Source: Natronorubrum thiooxidans
Lineage (GTDB): Archaea; Halobacteriota; Halobacteria; Halobacteriales; Natrialbaceae
Length of the DNA: 64,000 bases
NCBI RefSeq assembly: GCF_900156475.1
Contig: NZ_FTNR01000005.1
Span: 62,001 to 126,000, forward strand
Direction of reading: 5' to 3'
In this document: positions 50,518 to 60,285 of the stretch, one piece after another
Layout of the letters: every line of letters starts with the position of its first letter
How positions within the stretch are numbered: the first letter of the stretch is position 1
The notes under the pieces: model-generated
Databases searched by the model: none
Told to the model about the DNA's origin: nothing
What the model saw: only the letters and a program-made list of their open reading frames with translations
Translations under genes and position numbers: made by a program

Positions 50518-52014
50518 ATGGCTGGGCCGATTCCAGAACTTGAGGAGTGTGCGACCCGCTGTGCAACGCGGCTCGCTGGAGCCGACCGCGTTCTGCTGGC
50601 CTCACACATCGACGCCGACGGACTGACCAGCGCCGCGATCGCCGTCCAGGCACTCGAGCGGGCACGGATTCCGTTCGAGACGGTCTTCGAGAAGCAACTC
50701 GACGCGGACGCACTCGCCGATATCGCGGCGACCGAGTACGACACCGTCCTCTTTACCGACTTCGGAAGCGGCCAACTCGATATTATCAGCGAGTACGAAG
50801 CCGACGGCGCGTTCACCCCGGTGATCGCGGACCACCACCAGCCGGCGACGGCCGACGAGGACGGCGAGGCGGTCCGCGTCGAAACCGACTACCACCTCAA
50901 CCCGTTGCTGTTCGGCATCAACGGCGCGTCCGAACTCTCGGGAGCCGGTGCGAGTTACGTCCTCGCGCGCGCACTTGCCGCGGTTTCGGACCAGCAGTCG
51001 GACGAGCCGGTCGCAACCGATGGCGGGACGGCAACCGCCGCCCGCTCGGACAACCGGGATCTCGCCGCACTGGCCGTCGTCGGTGCCGTCGGCGACATGC
51101 AGGCCTCCGGCGGCGAACTCCACGGCGCGAACGCAAAGATCGTCGCCGAGGGCGTCGACGCCGGCGTCGTCGAGACCGGCAAGGATCTCGCACTCTACGG
51201 CAAACAGACCCGTCCCCTGCCGAAACTGCTCGAGTACGCCACCGACGTCCACATTCCCGGCATCTCCAACGACAAAAACGGCGCGTTGCGCTTTCTGGAC
51301 GAACTCGACCTCGAGTTGAAACGCGACGGTGAGTGGCGTCGGTGGGCAGGGCTCACGAACGACGAAAAACAGACTGTCGCCAGCGCGCTCGTCAGACGGG
51401 CCGTCTCGAGTGGCGTCCCGGCGACGAAAATCGACGGACTCGTCAGCACCGCCTACGTCCTGCCCGACGAACCCGTCGGCACCGAGCTCCGGGACACAAG
51501 CGAGTTCTCGACGCTGCTCAACGCGACCGCCCGCTACGAACGCGCTGATGTCGGCCTCGGGGTCTGTCTCGGCGATCGAGGGGACGCCCTCGAGCGGGCC
51601 CGAAAGCTGCTGCGCGATCACCGGCGTAACCTCTCGGCAGGGATCGATCTGGTCACACAAGAAGGCGTCACCCACGAGGACAATCTCCAGTGGTTCCACG
51701 CGGGCGACCGCATTCGCGAGACGATCGTCGGCATCGTCGCGGGGATGGCGATGGGTAATCAGGGAATCAGCCGATCGAAGCCGATCATCGCCTTCGCCGA
51801 CAAAGACGACGAGCACGTCAAAGTCTCGGCCCGTGGCACCCACAGCCTCGTTCGAAATGGACTCGACCTCTCCGTCGTCGTCGGCGAGGCCGCACGCGCC
51901 GTCGGTGGTGACGGCGGCGGTCACGACGTTGCTGCCGGTGCGACGGTGCCGAACGGAGACGAAACGACGTTTATCGAGCGCGCCGACGCGATCGTCGGCG
52001 AGCAGCTCTCCTGA
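50518..52014 (+). CDS. RecJ-like DHH-family exonuclease
   Basis: A 498-residue single-strand-specific nuclease/phosphoesterase of the DHH superfamily; archaeal members associate with GINS or act as RNA-cleaving RecJ homologs. Motif I is LASHIDADGLTSA (about 28-40), the following Asp is in 'FTDFGSG', DHH in 'ADHHQP' (about 104), and 'VGAVGDMQ' carries another metal ligand. The C-terminal DHHA1-type domain ends near 470 ('HVKVSARGTHSLV'). The ATG at 50518 is preferred over an open frame from 50458 that overlaps the previous gene. Which halophilic RecJ paralog this is cannot be told from sequence alone. Confidence 0.92.
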   Translation: MAGPIPELEECATRCATRLAGADRVLLASHIDADGLTSAAIAVQALERARIPFETVFEKQLDADALADIAATEYDTVLFTDFGSGQLDIISEYEADGAFTPVIADHHQPATADEDGEAVRVETDYHLNPLLFGINGASELSGAGASYVLARALAAVSDQQSDEPVATDGGTATAARSDNRDLAALAVVGAVGDMQASGGELHGANAKIVAEGVDAGVVETGKDLALYGKQTRPLPKLLEYATDVHIPGISNDKNGALRFLDELDLELKRDGEWRRWAGLTNDEKQTVASALVRRAVSSGVPATKIDGLVSTAYVLPDEPVGTELRDTSEFSTLLNATARYERADVGLGVCLGDRGDALERARKLLRDHRRNLSAGIDLVTQEGVTHEDNLQWFHAGDRIRETIVGIVAGMAMGNQGISRSKPIIAFADKDDEHVKVSARGTHSLVRNGLDLSVVVGEAARAVGGDGGGHDVAAGATVPNGDETTFIERADAIVGEQLS

Positions 52015-52019
52015 GCCGG

Positions 52020-52775
52020 TTATCTCGAGCGATCCATCGACGCCGGAACCGTCGGCACCAGCGGCGTACGCGAGGTCAACAGATACGTCGACTTGCGAAC
52101 GGCTCCTTTGGCGTACTGGACCGTACTTTTGTGGATTGGCGTGCGCTTACCCCGAATCTGGGTGCGACCCTCGAGAATGGCATCGACGAGGTCGTCGCCA
52201 TCGATATCTGCTTTCGTCGGGTTCGCTGTGTCGGGACTGACGAGGATTTCGGTGTATGCCTTGCCGACGTTCGGGAGGTAGTGGGCGTCGCTCGCGCCGA
52301 TTTCGGGATACGCTCGCCGGCGGGCGAACGTCCGGGCACGGCGATTCCGGTAGCCAGTAAAGACCATGGAGTTGTAGGTCTCGATCGCGTCGGCGTCTTT
52401 GATATGGCGTTTGTGGACGCCGTGGCGGCTCCGTTGAAAGGGATGTGGAACGATAGCCACCCCGTCCAGTTCACGGACGGTGCCGACGGTTTTCATGAAT
52501 GGCTGACCAGGATCCGGTCGTTGTTCGACACCAATTGCCAGCAGATGGCCGTGTCGGGTCGAGACCTCGACACCGGGGATACCCACGAGTCCGTACTCCG
52601 GTGCGAGTTCTGCGGCGCGAAGTGACTCGCCGATTTCATCGTGGTCAGTGATAACGACTCCATCGAGGCCGATATCGGCTGCGTGCTCCAGGATGAGTTC
52701 GATCGGTTCGTGACCGTCGTATGACTCATCCGAGTGGACGTGGAAGTCGATAGCAAATGGGATCTGAGATGTCAT
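52020..52775 (-). CDS. PHP-domain metal-dependent phosphoesterase
   Basis: A 251-residue PHP hydrolase. Metal-binding motifs: DFHVHSDESYDGH (9-21), 'VITDHDEIG', 'PGVEVST', 'IVPHPFQ', and 'IGASDAHYL'. Family members cleave phosphoesters, some acting on nucleotides or in histidinol-phosphate-type reactions. The substrate is unknown here. It is convergent with the RecJ-like gene (5-base gap). TATA-like CTTATATT (about 52823-52830, minus strand) gives a short leader. Confidence 0.9.
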   Translation of the reverse strand: MTSQIPFAIDFHVHSDESYDGHEPIELILEHAADIGLDGVVITDHDEIGESLRAAELAPEYGLVGIPGVEVSTRHGHLLAIGVEQRPDPGQPFMKTVGTVRELDGVAIVPHPFQRSRHGVHKRHIKDADAIETYNSMVFTGYRNRRARTFARRRAYPEIGASDAHYLPNVGKAYTEILVSPDTANPTKADIDGDDLVDAILEGRTQIRGKRTPIHKSTVQYAKGAVRKSTYLLTSRTPLVPTVPASMDRSR

Positions 52776-52980
52776 AGGACCATGTCGGGTGGCGTCTGTG
52801 AGTACCCATTCTGCTGATAGAAATATAAGCGCACCGCCAGTGGTCGTCCGGGAACAGACGATTCAATATCGCATTATACACTTTATTAGCTGAATATTTC
52901 GATACTGGCCTGCAACTGCTGACGGCGGTAATCAGTTGTTTGCTGTGCTAATAGCATGTTGACGGCCACGTGTGCCCGAC

Positions 52981-53370
52981 TCACTCAATCGGTGAGAGGG
53001 TGTCAGGAACGACGTCTGAAAGCCGAACCTGCTCGAGCACATCCCGTATCTCCCCGGGACCAGCCGGCTCGTCGACACGCTCGTGGACGTGGTGCATACA
53101 CTCGAGCATGCCCTTGATTGCGGCCTGACGAGTCGAGACACGACCGATCGCTTCGGCGACCGACTGATCGGCAAGGAAGTAGCGATAGCGGAGTTCCCAA
53201 CAGCGGCTGAGGCCGAGTCCGGGATGGGATCGGTCAGCAGCGGTCCGATCCGCAACGAGTTCGAGCGGTGGCTGGCTATGACGATACGCGAACTGCCCGT
53301 CACAGCAGTCAGCAGGCCCCCATCCGGGAGGGAGTTCTTCACGTGGGATTGGGGGATGGTCAGGGGACAT
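52981..53370 (-). CDS. Conserved haloarchaeal hypothetical protein
   Basis: A 129-residue protein with well-formed segments: 'PIPREELPPGWGPADCCDGQ', 'HPGLGLSRCWELRYRYFL', 'EAIGRVSTRQAAIKGMLECMHHVHERV'. I believe homologs are common in haloarchaea but know no function. His/Cys residues (CC, H93, the HH pair) could bind metal. The start is taken as ATG 53370 (MSPDHPPIPREE); an open frame continues to 53577 but overlaps promoter DNA of the next gene. Confidence 0.75.
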   Translation of the reverse strand: MSPDHPPIPREELPPGWGPADCCDGQFAYRHSQPPLELVADRTAADRSHPGLGLSRCWELRYRYFLADQSVAEAIGRVSTRQAAIKGMLECMHHVHERVDEPAGPGEIRDVLEQVRLSDVVPDTLSPIE

Positions 53371-53533
53371 GTAGCGTCCTGAGGAGCGTCGCAAGAGTGT
53401 TGGTTCCGCTTGCGTACGCATCGTCCGTATGTAGGTGGCCCATACTGAATCAACGAGCTGGTAGTACCAATAGGGCTGAAAGTACGGACGACCGATCGTC
53501 CGACTTTTGTCGTCGCTCGCCCTCGGCTCGAGT

Positions 53534-53884
53534 ATGGCAGAGTTCGATCCCGAAAAATTCGAAGACAAGTACGCCAACTACTTTCCCGAACTCCAGCAGG
53601 CGTACAAGAACGCGTTCAACCGCATGAACGACAACTACGACTCCGAGCTCGTCCACGCGATCGACCAGCAGGTGTTAAACGAGAGTGAGCCGTTCTACGA
53701 GGGGAACGATTCGAGCGGGCAAAGCCCGCAAGAACACGACGGCGAGTTCCGAATCGAGCTTCCCGACGATCCGTACGGACGGCTTTCAGGCGTGGTCGTC
53801 GAGGAAGAGCGATTCGAGCAGATCCTCGAGCGCCACGTCGCGGAGATCGAAACCGAACTCGAGCGGATCTTCGGGTTGAAGTAA
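53534..53884 (+). CDS. DUF5783 haloarchaeal protein
   Basis: A 116-residue acidic protein starting MAEFDPEKFEDKYANYFPELQ and containing 'ELVHAIDQQVLNESEPFYEG'. I match this to the haloarchaeal DUF5783 family, highly conserved but of unknown role. A linker of low-complexity residues (about 57-70) is followed by 'ERFEQILERHVAEIETELERI', a helical tail. ATG 53534 is used, not the earlier 53507. Confidence 0.85.
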   Translation: MAEFDPEKFEDKYANYFPELQQAYKNAFNRMNDNYDSELVHAIDQQVLNESEPFYEGNDSSGQSPQEHDGEFRIELPDDPYGRLSGVVVEEERFEQILERHVAEIETELERIFGLK

Positions 53885-53970
53885 CGACAGCCGACACAAG
53901 CCGCCATGGCTGTCGGCGAGCGATTGCGGATGACGGAAGGTTTAGGGGTGCGCACACCCAAGGGTGGCCT

Positions 53971-54333
53971 ATGAGTACCGAGACCCAGAACGACGGGGAC
54001 GACCTCGAGGAACGCGTCGCGAACTTCCTGCGGCGAAACTTCCCGCAGATTCAGATGCACGGCGGCAGCGCGGCGATTCAGGATCTCGACCGCGAGACCG
54101 GAGAGGTCAGTATCGCACTCGGTGGTGCCTGCAGTGGCTGTGGGATCTCGCCGATGACGATTCAGGCGATCAAGAGCCGCATGGTCAAAGAGATCCCCGA
54201 AATCGAGAAAGTCAACGCCCACACCGGCGCTGAAGGCGGCGACGACATGGGCGGTGGAATGAGCCCATCGTTCCCCGGTGAAACCGTCGACGACGACGGC
54301 GAAGCGGACGAAGGCCCCGAAGCTCCGTTCTAA
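53971..54333 (+). CDS. NifU-domain protein (Fe-S cluster scaffold)
   Basis: A 120-residue protein with the NifU C-terminal domain: 'LRRNFPQIQMHGGSAAI', then the cluster-binding CSGC (Cys 54 and 57) in 'ALGGACSGCGISPMTIQAIK'. It would carry or transfer Fe-S clusters. The C-terminal 35 residues are a Gly/acidic tail, likely disordered. It follows the DUF5783 gene by 86 bases on the same strand and may be co-transcribed. Confidence 0.93.
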   Translation: MSTETQNDGDDLEERVANFLRRNFPQIQMHGGSAAIQDLDRETGEVSIALGGACSGCGISPMTIQAIKSRMVKEIPEIEKVNAHTGAEGGDDMGGGMSPSFPGETVDDDGEADEGPEAPF

Positions 54334-54410
54334 CGTTCTCGAGCCCGTACTGTTGTTTATCACGTCGACCAGCAGCGCCACTCGATTGCGTCGGCGAGTC
54401 CGAAAGCGAG

Positions 54411-55310
54411 TCAGCGTATGCCGACTCCACGTTCCCACGTCCGGACCAGTGCCGTGAGAATTCGGTTCGTCGGAACCTGGCGTTCGGCGGCCCGATCGAC
54501 CACATACCCGTTGATGGCGTCGATCTCGGTGCGGCGCTCGGCGTGGATATCCTGACGCATCGAGGAGGTGTTCGCGGCTGTCTCGGTTGCAACGGACTCC
54601 AGCGCGACCACTGCCTCTCGGTTCGATAGCGACACGGCACACGAACGAGCGACGCGAGCCGTTTCGCGGGCGGCCGACAGTGCGAGGTCGTTCGCGTCGG
54701 CCTCGAGCACCGCGCCGTTTTCGGTTTCGGTGAGCGCCGTGATGGCATTGATCCCCGCGTTGACGGCGAGCTTTTCCCAGAGCCGTCGGGGCATATCCGT
54801 GGCGACGGTGGTCTCGAGGCCGGCCGACGCGAACAGGTCGCTGATCCGATCTGCACGGTCCGAGGAGCCACCTGCTCGGGCACCGAGGACGATCTCGCCG
54901 ATGCCGGTACACTCGACGACGCCTGGTGCCTGCAAAATCGCGCCGTAGGAGGCCGTTCCGGCCAGGACCGGTGCCTCGAGCCGGGCCGCAAGCGTCTCCT
55001 CGTTGCCCATCCCGTTTTGCAACGAGAGGATGGTGTCATACGACCCCGTCGCGAGCGTCTCGGCGGCCGCCGCGGTGTCGAACGATTTGACCGCCACAAC
55101 AGCGAGGTCGGCCTCGAGTCCGTGGCCGTCAGTCGTCGCGTGTGGAGTGACTGTTGTCTCGAGTTCGCCACGGACCTCGAGGCCAGACGCACAGACGGCA
55201 CTTGCATGAGGGTCACGCGCGACGAGTGTGACTGCGTTTTTGGAGTCGGATGCGAGCGCGCCGCCGATGAGACTGCCAAGGCTGCCGGCACCGAAGATGA
55301 CGATCTCCAT
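54411..55310 (-). CDS. panE: Ketopantoate reductase (2-dehydropantoate 2-reductase)
   Basis: A 299-residue NADPH enzyme that reduces ketopantoate to pantoate in coenzyme A biosynthesis. N-terminal Rossmann motif GAGSLGSLIGG (about 7-17), 'LVARDP', 'VAVKSFDT', and the catalytic Lys in 'RLWEKLAVNAGINAITAL' (about 173-190). The length and both domains match PanE/ApbA. Archaea often have a related enzyme; function within pantoate synthesis is by homology. It is convergent with the NifU gene. Confidence 0.92.
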   Translation of the reverse strand: MEIVIFGAGSLGSLIGGALASDSKNAVTLVARDPHASAVCASGLEVRGELETTVTPHATTDGHGLEADLAVVAVKSFDTAAAAETLATGSYDTILSLQNGMGNEETLAARLEAPVLAGTASYGAILQAPGVVECTGIGEIVLGARAGGSSDRADRISDLFASAGLETTVATDMPRRLWEKLAVNAGINAITALTETENGAVLEADANDLALSAARETARVARSCAVSLSNREAVVALESVATETAANTSSMRQDIHAERRTEIDAINGYVVDRAAERQVPTNRILTALVRTWERGVGIR

Positions 55311-55727
55311 AGCTACGTACTCCTGTATCGAGCGCAGTGAAAGCGGTTTTCGTCCCGGTTCTTGATTCGAACAGCCAGCAATAAATCAACAAATGCTATA
55401 TAAAATAGCTGTCGACACTCGAGTCGAGTGAATAGTGCAACCAAGATGACAATCGTTCCCATGAGAATAGAAAACAATATACATCCCCCGTTCAGAGGAA
55501 GGGTATATGAAAGGAGGTCGCACCACTGGAGTCGCTCCCGGGGTCGCTCCAGTCGAAACGCGTTGTCTCGAGTCAGTCCGAACGGGAAACCGACCGACTA
55601 TCGACGGTTTCACGGTTGACAGCGGTGTCGGACGATCAGCACGGCTATGTTCTCCCGTGTCCCCCACGGACAGTCGCAGCAGTCAGCATCCAAATCCAAG
55701 CAATCACGGCGACGGCGTGTCCCACCA
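55311..55727. other. 417-base gap with several palindromes, no convincing gene
   Basis: Between the divergent panE and hydrolase genes. It contains GCTAT-ATAAA-ATAGC (55395-55409), a CACTCGA/TCGAGTG palindrome around one G (55416-55430), and ACTGGAG/CTCCAGT (55525-55553) flanking two copies of GTCGCTCC. A TATA-like GTATATGA lies near 55503-55510. An open frame 55507-55731 overlaps the hydrolase ATG but is Pro/Ser/Arg-rich and unlike protein. The palindromes may be regulator sites. Confidence 0.45.
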
Positions 55728-56636
55728 ATGACCGGAACGGGTGTCGCCACCGTCGGCAACTGCCGGATCGCATACCGACGCGCGGGCACCAGCGGTCCGC
55801 CCGTCGTCCTCTGTCACGGTGCTGGAATCGATGACGCAACCGTTTCGTGGCGACACACCATCGACGCCCTCGCCGACGACTACCAGGTCTACGGAATCGA
55901 CTGGCCGGAGTACGGCAACAGTACGGGCAGTGTCACCCACACCATCGAGACGTACGTCGACGTCCTCGAGGGCTTCCTCGAGACGCTGCCGTACGACCGC
56001 GTCACCCTGGCCGGGATCTCGATGGGTGGCGGTGTAGCACTCGGCTACGCCCTCGAACACCCCGATCGCGTCGAGCAGTTAGCGCTCGTCGATAGCTACG
56101 GTCTCGGCGGCCGACTGCCCAGCGCCCTCCCCTGGAAGGTGCTCGGACAGATCCCCGGCATCACGGAGTTCGGAAAGATCGCCTGCAGCGCCACCAGCGA
56201 AAGCGTACGGATGGTCCTCGATAGCCTCGTCGCCGACGCCAGCGACCTCCCCGAGCCGTTCGTCGAGGACGTCAGAGGAAAATTGATGGAACCGGGGTCG
56301 ATCCAGGCGTTCAAGCAGTTCCAGCGGAACGAACTCTCGTTTAACGGCCGCGTCGCGACGAACTTCGTCGACGACCTCGAGTCACTGACTGTTCCAACAC
56401 TGCTCGTCCACGGCAGAGACGACCCGCTCGTCCCCGTCGAGTGGTCGATTCGTGCCGCTGACCGACTGCCGAACGCGGAACTGGATCTGGTCGGCGACTG
56501 CGGCCACTGGACCCCACGAGAGCGACCCGAGCGGTTCAACGAGAGCCTCCGGGAGTGGCTGCCGGATCATCGACACACGCCACAGATACAGTACCCCAAA
56601 GGCCAGATTCCGGGTTTCACTCCAGCCAGCGACTGA
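55728..56636 (+). CDS. Alpha/beta hydrolase
   Basis: A 302-residue alpha/beta hydrolase-fold enzyme; the substrate is unknown. Oxyanion region 'VVLCHGAGIDDATVSW', nucleophile elbow GISMGGG (Ser 98), catalytic Asp in 'LLVHGRDDPLVP', catalytic His in 'GDCGHWTPRERP'. Pattern and length fit epoxide-hydrolase-, esterase- and C-C hydrolase-like members. The ATG at 55728 (MTGTGVATVG) is selected; earlier codons to 55647 are Ser/Arg-rich and unlikely. Confidence 0.87.
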   Translation: MTGTGVATVGNCRIAYRRAGTSGPPVVLCHGAGIDDATVSWRHTIDALADDYQVYGIDWPEYGNSTGSVTHTIETYVDVLEGFLETLPYDRVTLAGISMGGGVALGYALEHPDRVEQLALVDSYGLGGRLPSALPWKVLGQIPGITEFGKIACSATSESVRMVLDSLVADASDLPEPFVEDVRGKLMEPGSIQAFKQFQRNELSFNGRVATNFVDDLESLTVPTLLVHGRDDPLVPVEWSIRAADRLPNAELDLVGDCGHWTPRERPERFNESLREWLPDHRHTPQIQYPKGQIPGFTPASD

Positions 56637-56654
56637 GACGGACTGCGATCCGTT

Positions 56655-59600
56655 TCACATGAAATCCTCGATCCCCGATTGCTTGTTCTTGTCATTCTCG
56701 AACACGCTCTCGAGCGAGCGTTCTAAGACCTCGAGGCGCTGTTTCGTGTAATCGCGGCAGTCGTACTCCTCGGCGACCTGAATCGCCGTCTGCATGTACT
56801 TGTTCACCGAGCCTTCGTGGACGGTGAGGTTAACCCGACCACCGCATTCGCGGCAGTCGCCGGTCAGGGGCATCCGGCGGAACTTCTCGCCGCAGTCGAG
56901 ACAGCGGGTTTCCTGCCGTGAGAACGCACGGAGGTTGCCGATCAGATCCGGCAGGAAGTGGCCTTCGATCACCCGTTCGGCGACGTCGGTCTCGTCGACT
57001 GACTCGAGTTTGCGCGAAAGCTCGAGCTGGGCGTCCATCTTGTCCATCATCGAACCCAGCGTCTTGTACGCCGAGAGGTCGGGCCCCATCGCGATGTCGG
57101 TGGTGTCGTGGGTGTGTTCGAAGCCGGTGTACTCGCCGTCGGTGCCGAGGGTGTCTTCGCCGATCTGGATCTCGACAGATTCGGGATCGGCCTGCTCGCG
57201 AGTCGCCAGATAGAACTCGCGAGGGTACTGGGAGACGATGTCCATGTTGTGGGCCTCATCGTCGATCTCGGAGGGGTCGATTCGCGAGGACATGACGAGG
57301 GGGGCGTCCATCTTGCCGCCGCGCTGGTCAGGGAGGAACGATTTGCTAAAGTTAAGCAACCCGTCAAGAAGCAGCATAACACAGTCCTCGTCACCATCGC
57401 AGTTGCGGCGCTTGGCGGCGTGAAAGTACGGATGTGCGTAGCCAACGGCTGCGGTCGTAAACCCAATCACTCGACCGACAGTTGCCGCGCTCGTGTGGGG
57501 TGCCATCCCGAAGACGAGTTCGCCCACGAGGTCCTGTCGGTCTTCGAACTCGTAGAACCGCTCGAGGCCGTAGTACTGCTCGAGTAAGTCGTCGATGAAG
57601 GCAGCGGTCTGGAGCATGAACTCGGCTGCGCCGTCCGAGAGGACGATATCCTGGACCTTGAGTTCGACCAACTGGTCCTCGTGGGTCAGCGGGTCACCGT
57701 GGATGTCTTCCTCGTAGCCCAGTGCCTGGAGTTGGCCGACGTCGATATCGAGTTCGCTGGCGCGGACCGACGTGACGGGCAGGTCGGTCATGTCGTAGCG
57801 GATGGTGCCGTCTTTGAACGTGCTGACGTCGTGTTTCGCACGAAGCACTCCCTTTTCGATGGGTTCGGGGACCTTCGTCGCCGAGGAGAGCCCCTTGACG
57901 CCTTTGAGGATCTCGAAGGCGTTCTCGCGTTCGCCGACCGACTCCAAGGCGTCACGATACTCCTCGTGGATGTCGATCTCGCGGGATTCGACACAGGTAG
58001 CTTCGCGGTCGCAGTGGCCACACTCGACGCGACCGGCCTCGTCGGGTTCGATACGCTGCTCGCAGTCGGGACAGCGGTAGTCGGGGGTCGTCCGGGTGTT
58101 ACACTCAGGACAGCGGTTCTTGAACGTCTCCGTCTCGCAGTTGGGACAGCGCTGGCGACCGATCTGAACCTCGACGACGCCGGGCGTGTCCGACATCGTT
58201 TCGGCGTGTTTGGCCGCGTTGGCGACGTTGCGCTGTGCACCACCGGCTTCGCCGATGGGAAACAGCGTGTGGACCGGCGGACTGAGATCGCGCCGCTCTG
58301 ACTTTTCCGGACGGCCCATCCGATTGCCGATCCGTGTCGGCGCGCGTTCGCGAACCTGGAAGGGAGCCACCTCGTTGACCGCCTCGATGGCGTTGTCGCC
58401 GTCTTCTTCGTGCCCCCACGTGCGGGCCCGTTCGGAGAGGTCGTCGTCGCTCCAGGTGCGCTCGAGTTCGATGGTCGATGCCTGTTCGTGCCCGTCGGGT
58501 TCCAGCGTGGCCCCATCAGTGACCGCTTGGCGGGGCTCACACCCCAGCGTGCGGGCGAAGGGTCGCCAGTCGTCGATCTCAATTCGGTTCTCGGCCTCGC
58601 GCTGGCGGTGTTCGATAATGAGCGTCTCGAGTGCCACCGCGGTCGACTCGCCGTACTCGAGGACGAGCGTCCCGTCCCCGTCGGCGTCGTCTTCGACTCG
58701 GCCATGGGCAACGGCGTCCGCGAGGGCGCAGTACGTCTCGACCGAGATATCGTGCCAGAGATAGGTGTACTGGGGATGGAGCGGGGCGTCGTACGCCGTC
58801 GCCCACTCGAGGGCTTGCTCGGCCTCGGGGAACTCGAGGTCGATTCGGGGGTCGTCCTCGAGCGCCTGCGTGTCTGCACCGGCGTCTGCCAGATCCTGAA
58901 TCCACCACTCGAAGACGTAGGAGGCGGGGGCAAGCGGATGGTTGTTCTCGACAAACTCGCCGTAGTTGACCAGATACTCGCCGGTGTCCAGAATCTTCTC
59001 GATGCCGTTTCTGATCTCGAGGGCCTCCTCGGGGTCGTCGATCCGACGGACGTCGCCGTTTGCCAGTTTGACCGTGGGGCCGTCGATGCTGTCGACGGGG
59101 ATGATCCCGTGGGCTTTGCCGGGGCGTTCGGTCTTGATCTGGGTCCCCGTCGCGAGGAAGTCATCGACCAGATGCATCGTCGCGGGATGAACCCCGCCGG
59201 TCGCAAAGCCGTGGTTGCGCGCACGGCCGTACCGGAGCCGAAAGCCGCCTTCGGCGCTTGGATGAGAGAAGACCGGCCGACCGGCAATCAGATCCCGGAG
59301 GAACTTCGTGGATGGCTCGGCTCGCGGCGGACCGTCAGACGCGTCGGAATCGTCGGCCGGCTCAGTCGTGTCACCGTCGCTTTCGTCCGACTCTGCGTGT
59401 GCGTCGTCTTCGTCGCTGTCCGCACCGTCCTCGCCCTCATCAGCCGTGTAGTTGCCGTCGATCAGATCCTGCAGCCACGGCCAGTCGACCTCGTCGAGAT
59501 TGCGGGTGTACCGCTGGATTTTGGGGGCCTTGAGCGCGATCCCCTCCCCGAGGACGAGACACATCCCGCCACGGGCGCTGTTGGTGTCGACCCGCTCTAA

Positions 59601-60284
59601 ATCACGAAAGCCCGACACCTCCTCGTCGCCCGTTGCCTCCCCGTCGAGCATGATCGGGAGGTGTTTGGCGATGAACTTGGCCTCTTTCGCTTTCGGCGTG
59701 TACTGGAGGCCGGTTTCCTTATCGTAGAGGGCGATTTCTTCGGCGTAGCGTTCGATCTCGTCGTCACGGGCGTTGTACTGTTCGATACCCACGAGCGCAC
59801 GCGTGTAGTCGGCCACGAGCACAGAGAGTGCCTGTGCTGTCCCCCCCGCCGAACGGATCGGACCGGCGTAGTAGACGTTGACAAACTCGGTCCCGTCGTC
59901 GTTTTGTAAGAGTTCGACCCGATCGATTCCTTCGATCGGCGCGGCGACGACGCCCTCGGTCAGAAGCGCGACTGCCGTTCGGACCGCGCCTTCGATCTTC
60001 CCCGCTCTCGTCTCGTAATCGCCGACCCTCCCGTCCGCGAAGTCCTTTGCGAGCTCGAGGGCGGCCTCCTCGCGAGACATCTGGTCTTCGAGTTCGCGGA
60101 CGCGTTCGGCGACGCCGTCGATGCCGAGGATGTTCTCGACGCGGTCGGCCATGTCCTTGGCAACCGGAATCTCGACTTCGGGCTCCGGGTCGCCGCCGCG
60201 TTGTTTGGCTCGCTCGGCGACGTCGAACGCCTCGTCTAACTGGTCCTCGAGGCGCTGGAAGTACCGAGCATCTTCCTCGCGCAT
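56655..60284 (-). CDS. polC: DNA polymerase D large subunit (DP2)
   Basis: The catalytic subunit of the archaeal replicative family-D polymerase, partnered by DP1. 1209 residues: an N-terminal DP1-contact region, an acidic low-complexity insert (about 275-320), and the double-psi beta-barrel core with the active-site Asp-containing stretch 'NCDGDEDCVMLLLDG' (about 960). Zinc ribbons include 'CPNCETETFKNRCPEC', 'CPDC ... CGHC' and a C-terminal 'CLDC ... CRECGG'. No intein interrupts the NCDGDED site, unlike several halophiles. ATG 60284 is the likely start. The PPC-domain gene lies 1 base upstream. Confidence 0.95.
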   Translation of the reverse strand: MREEDARYFQRLEDQLDEAFDVAERAKQRGGDPEPEVEIPVAKDMADRVENILGIDGVAERVRELEDQMSREEAALELAKDFADGRVGDYETRAGKIEGAVRTAVALLTEGVVAAPIEGIDRVELLQNDDGTEFVNVYYAGPIRSAGGTAQALSVLVADYTRALVGIEQYNARDDEIERYAEEIALYDKETGLQYTPKAKEAKFIAKHLPIMLDGEATGDEEVSGFRDLERVDTNSARGGMCLVLGEGIALKAPKIQRYTRNLDEVDWPWLQDLIDGNYTADEGEDGADSDEDDAHAESDESDGDTTEPADDSDASDGPPRAEPSTKFLRDLIAGRPVFSHPSAEGGFRLRYGRARNHGFATGGVHPATMHLVDDFLATGTQIKTERPGKAHGIIPVDSIDGPTVKLANGDVRRIDDPEEALEIRNGIEKILDTGEYLVNYGEFVENNHPLAPASYVFEWWIQDLADAGADTQALEDDPRIDLEFPEAEQALEWATAYDAPLHPQYTYLWHDISVETYCALADAVAHGRVEDDADGDGTLVLEYGESTAVALETLIIEHRQREAENRIEIDDWRPFARTLGCEPRQAVTDGATLEPDGHEQASTIELERTWSDDDLSERARTWGHEEDGDNAIEAVNEVAPFQVRERAPTRIGNRMGRPEKSERRDLSPPVHTLFPIGEAGGAQRNVANAAKHAETMSDTPGVVEVQIGRQRCPNCETETFKNRCPECNTRTTPDYRCPDCEQRIEPDEAGRVECGHCDREATCVESREIDIHEEYRDALESVGERENAFEILKGVKGLSSATKVPEPIEKGVLRAKHDVSTFKDGTIRYDMTDLPVTSVRASELDIDVGQLQALGYEEDIHGDPLTHEDQLVELKVQDIVLSDGAAEFMLQTAAFIDDLLEQYYGLERFYEFEDRQDLVGELVFGMAPHTSAATVGRVIGFTTAAVGYAHPYFHAAKRRNCDGDEDCVMLLLDGLLNFSKSFLPDQRGGKMDAPLVMSSRIDPSEIDDEAHNMDIVSQYPREFYLATREQADPESVEIQIGEDTLGTDGEYTGFEHTHDTTDIAMGPDLSAYKTLGSMMDKMDAQLELSRKLESVDETDVAERVIEGHFLPDLIGNLRAFSRQETRCLDCGEKFRRMPLTGDCRECGGRVNLTVHEGSVNKYMQTAIQVAEEYDCRDYTKQRLEVLERSLESVFENDKNKQSGIEDFM

Positions 60285-60285
60285 A

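Noticed and set aside
55507-55731. 74-codon frame overlapping the hydrolase ATG by four bases
   Set aside because: The overlap looks operon-like, but the translation is rich in Pro, Ser, Arg and Cys with no secondary structure and is unlike the acidic proteins here.
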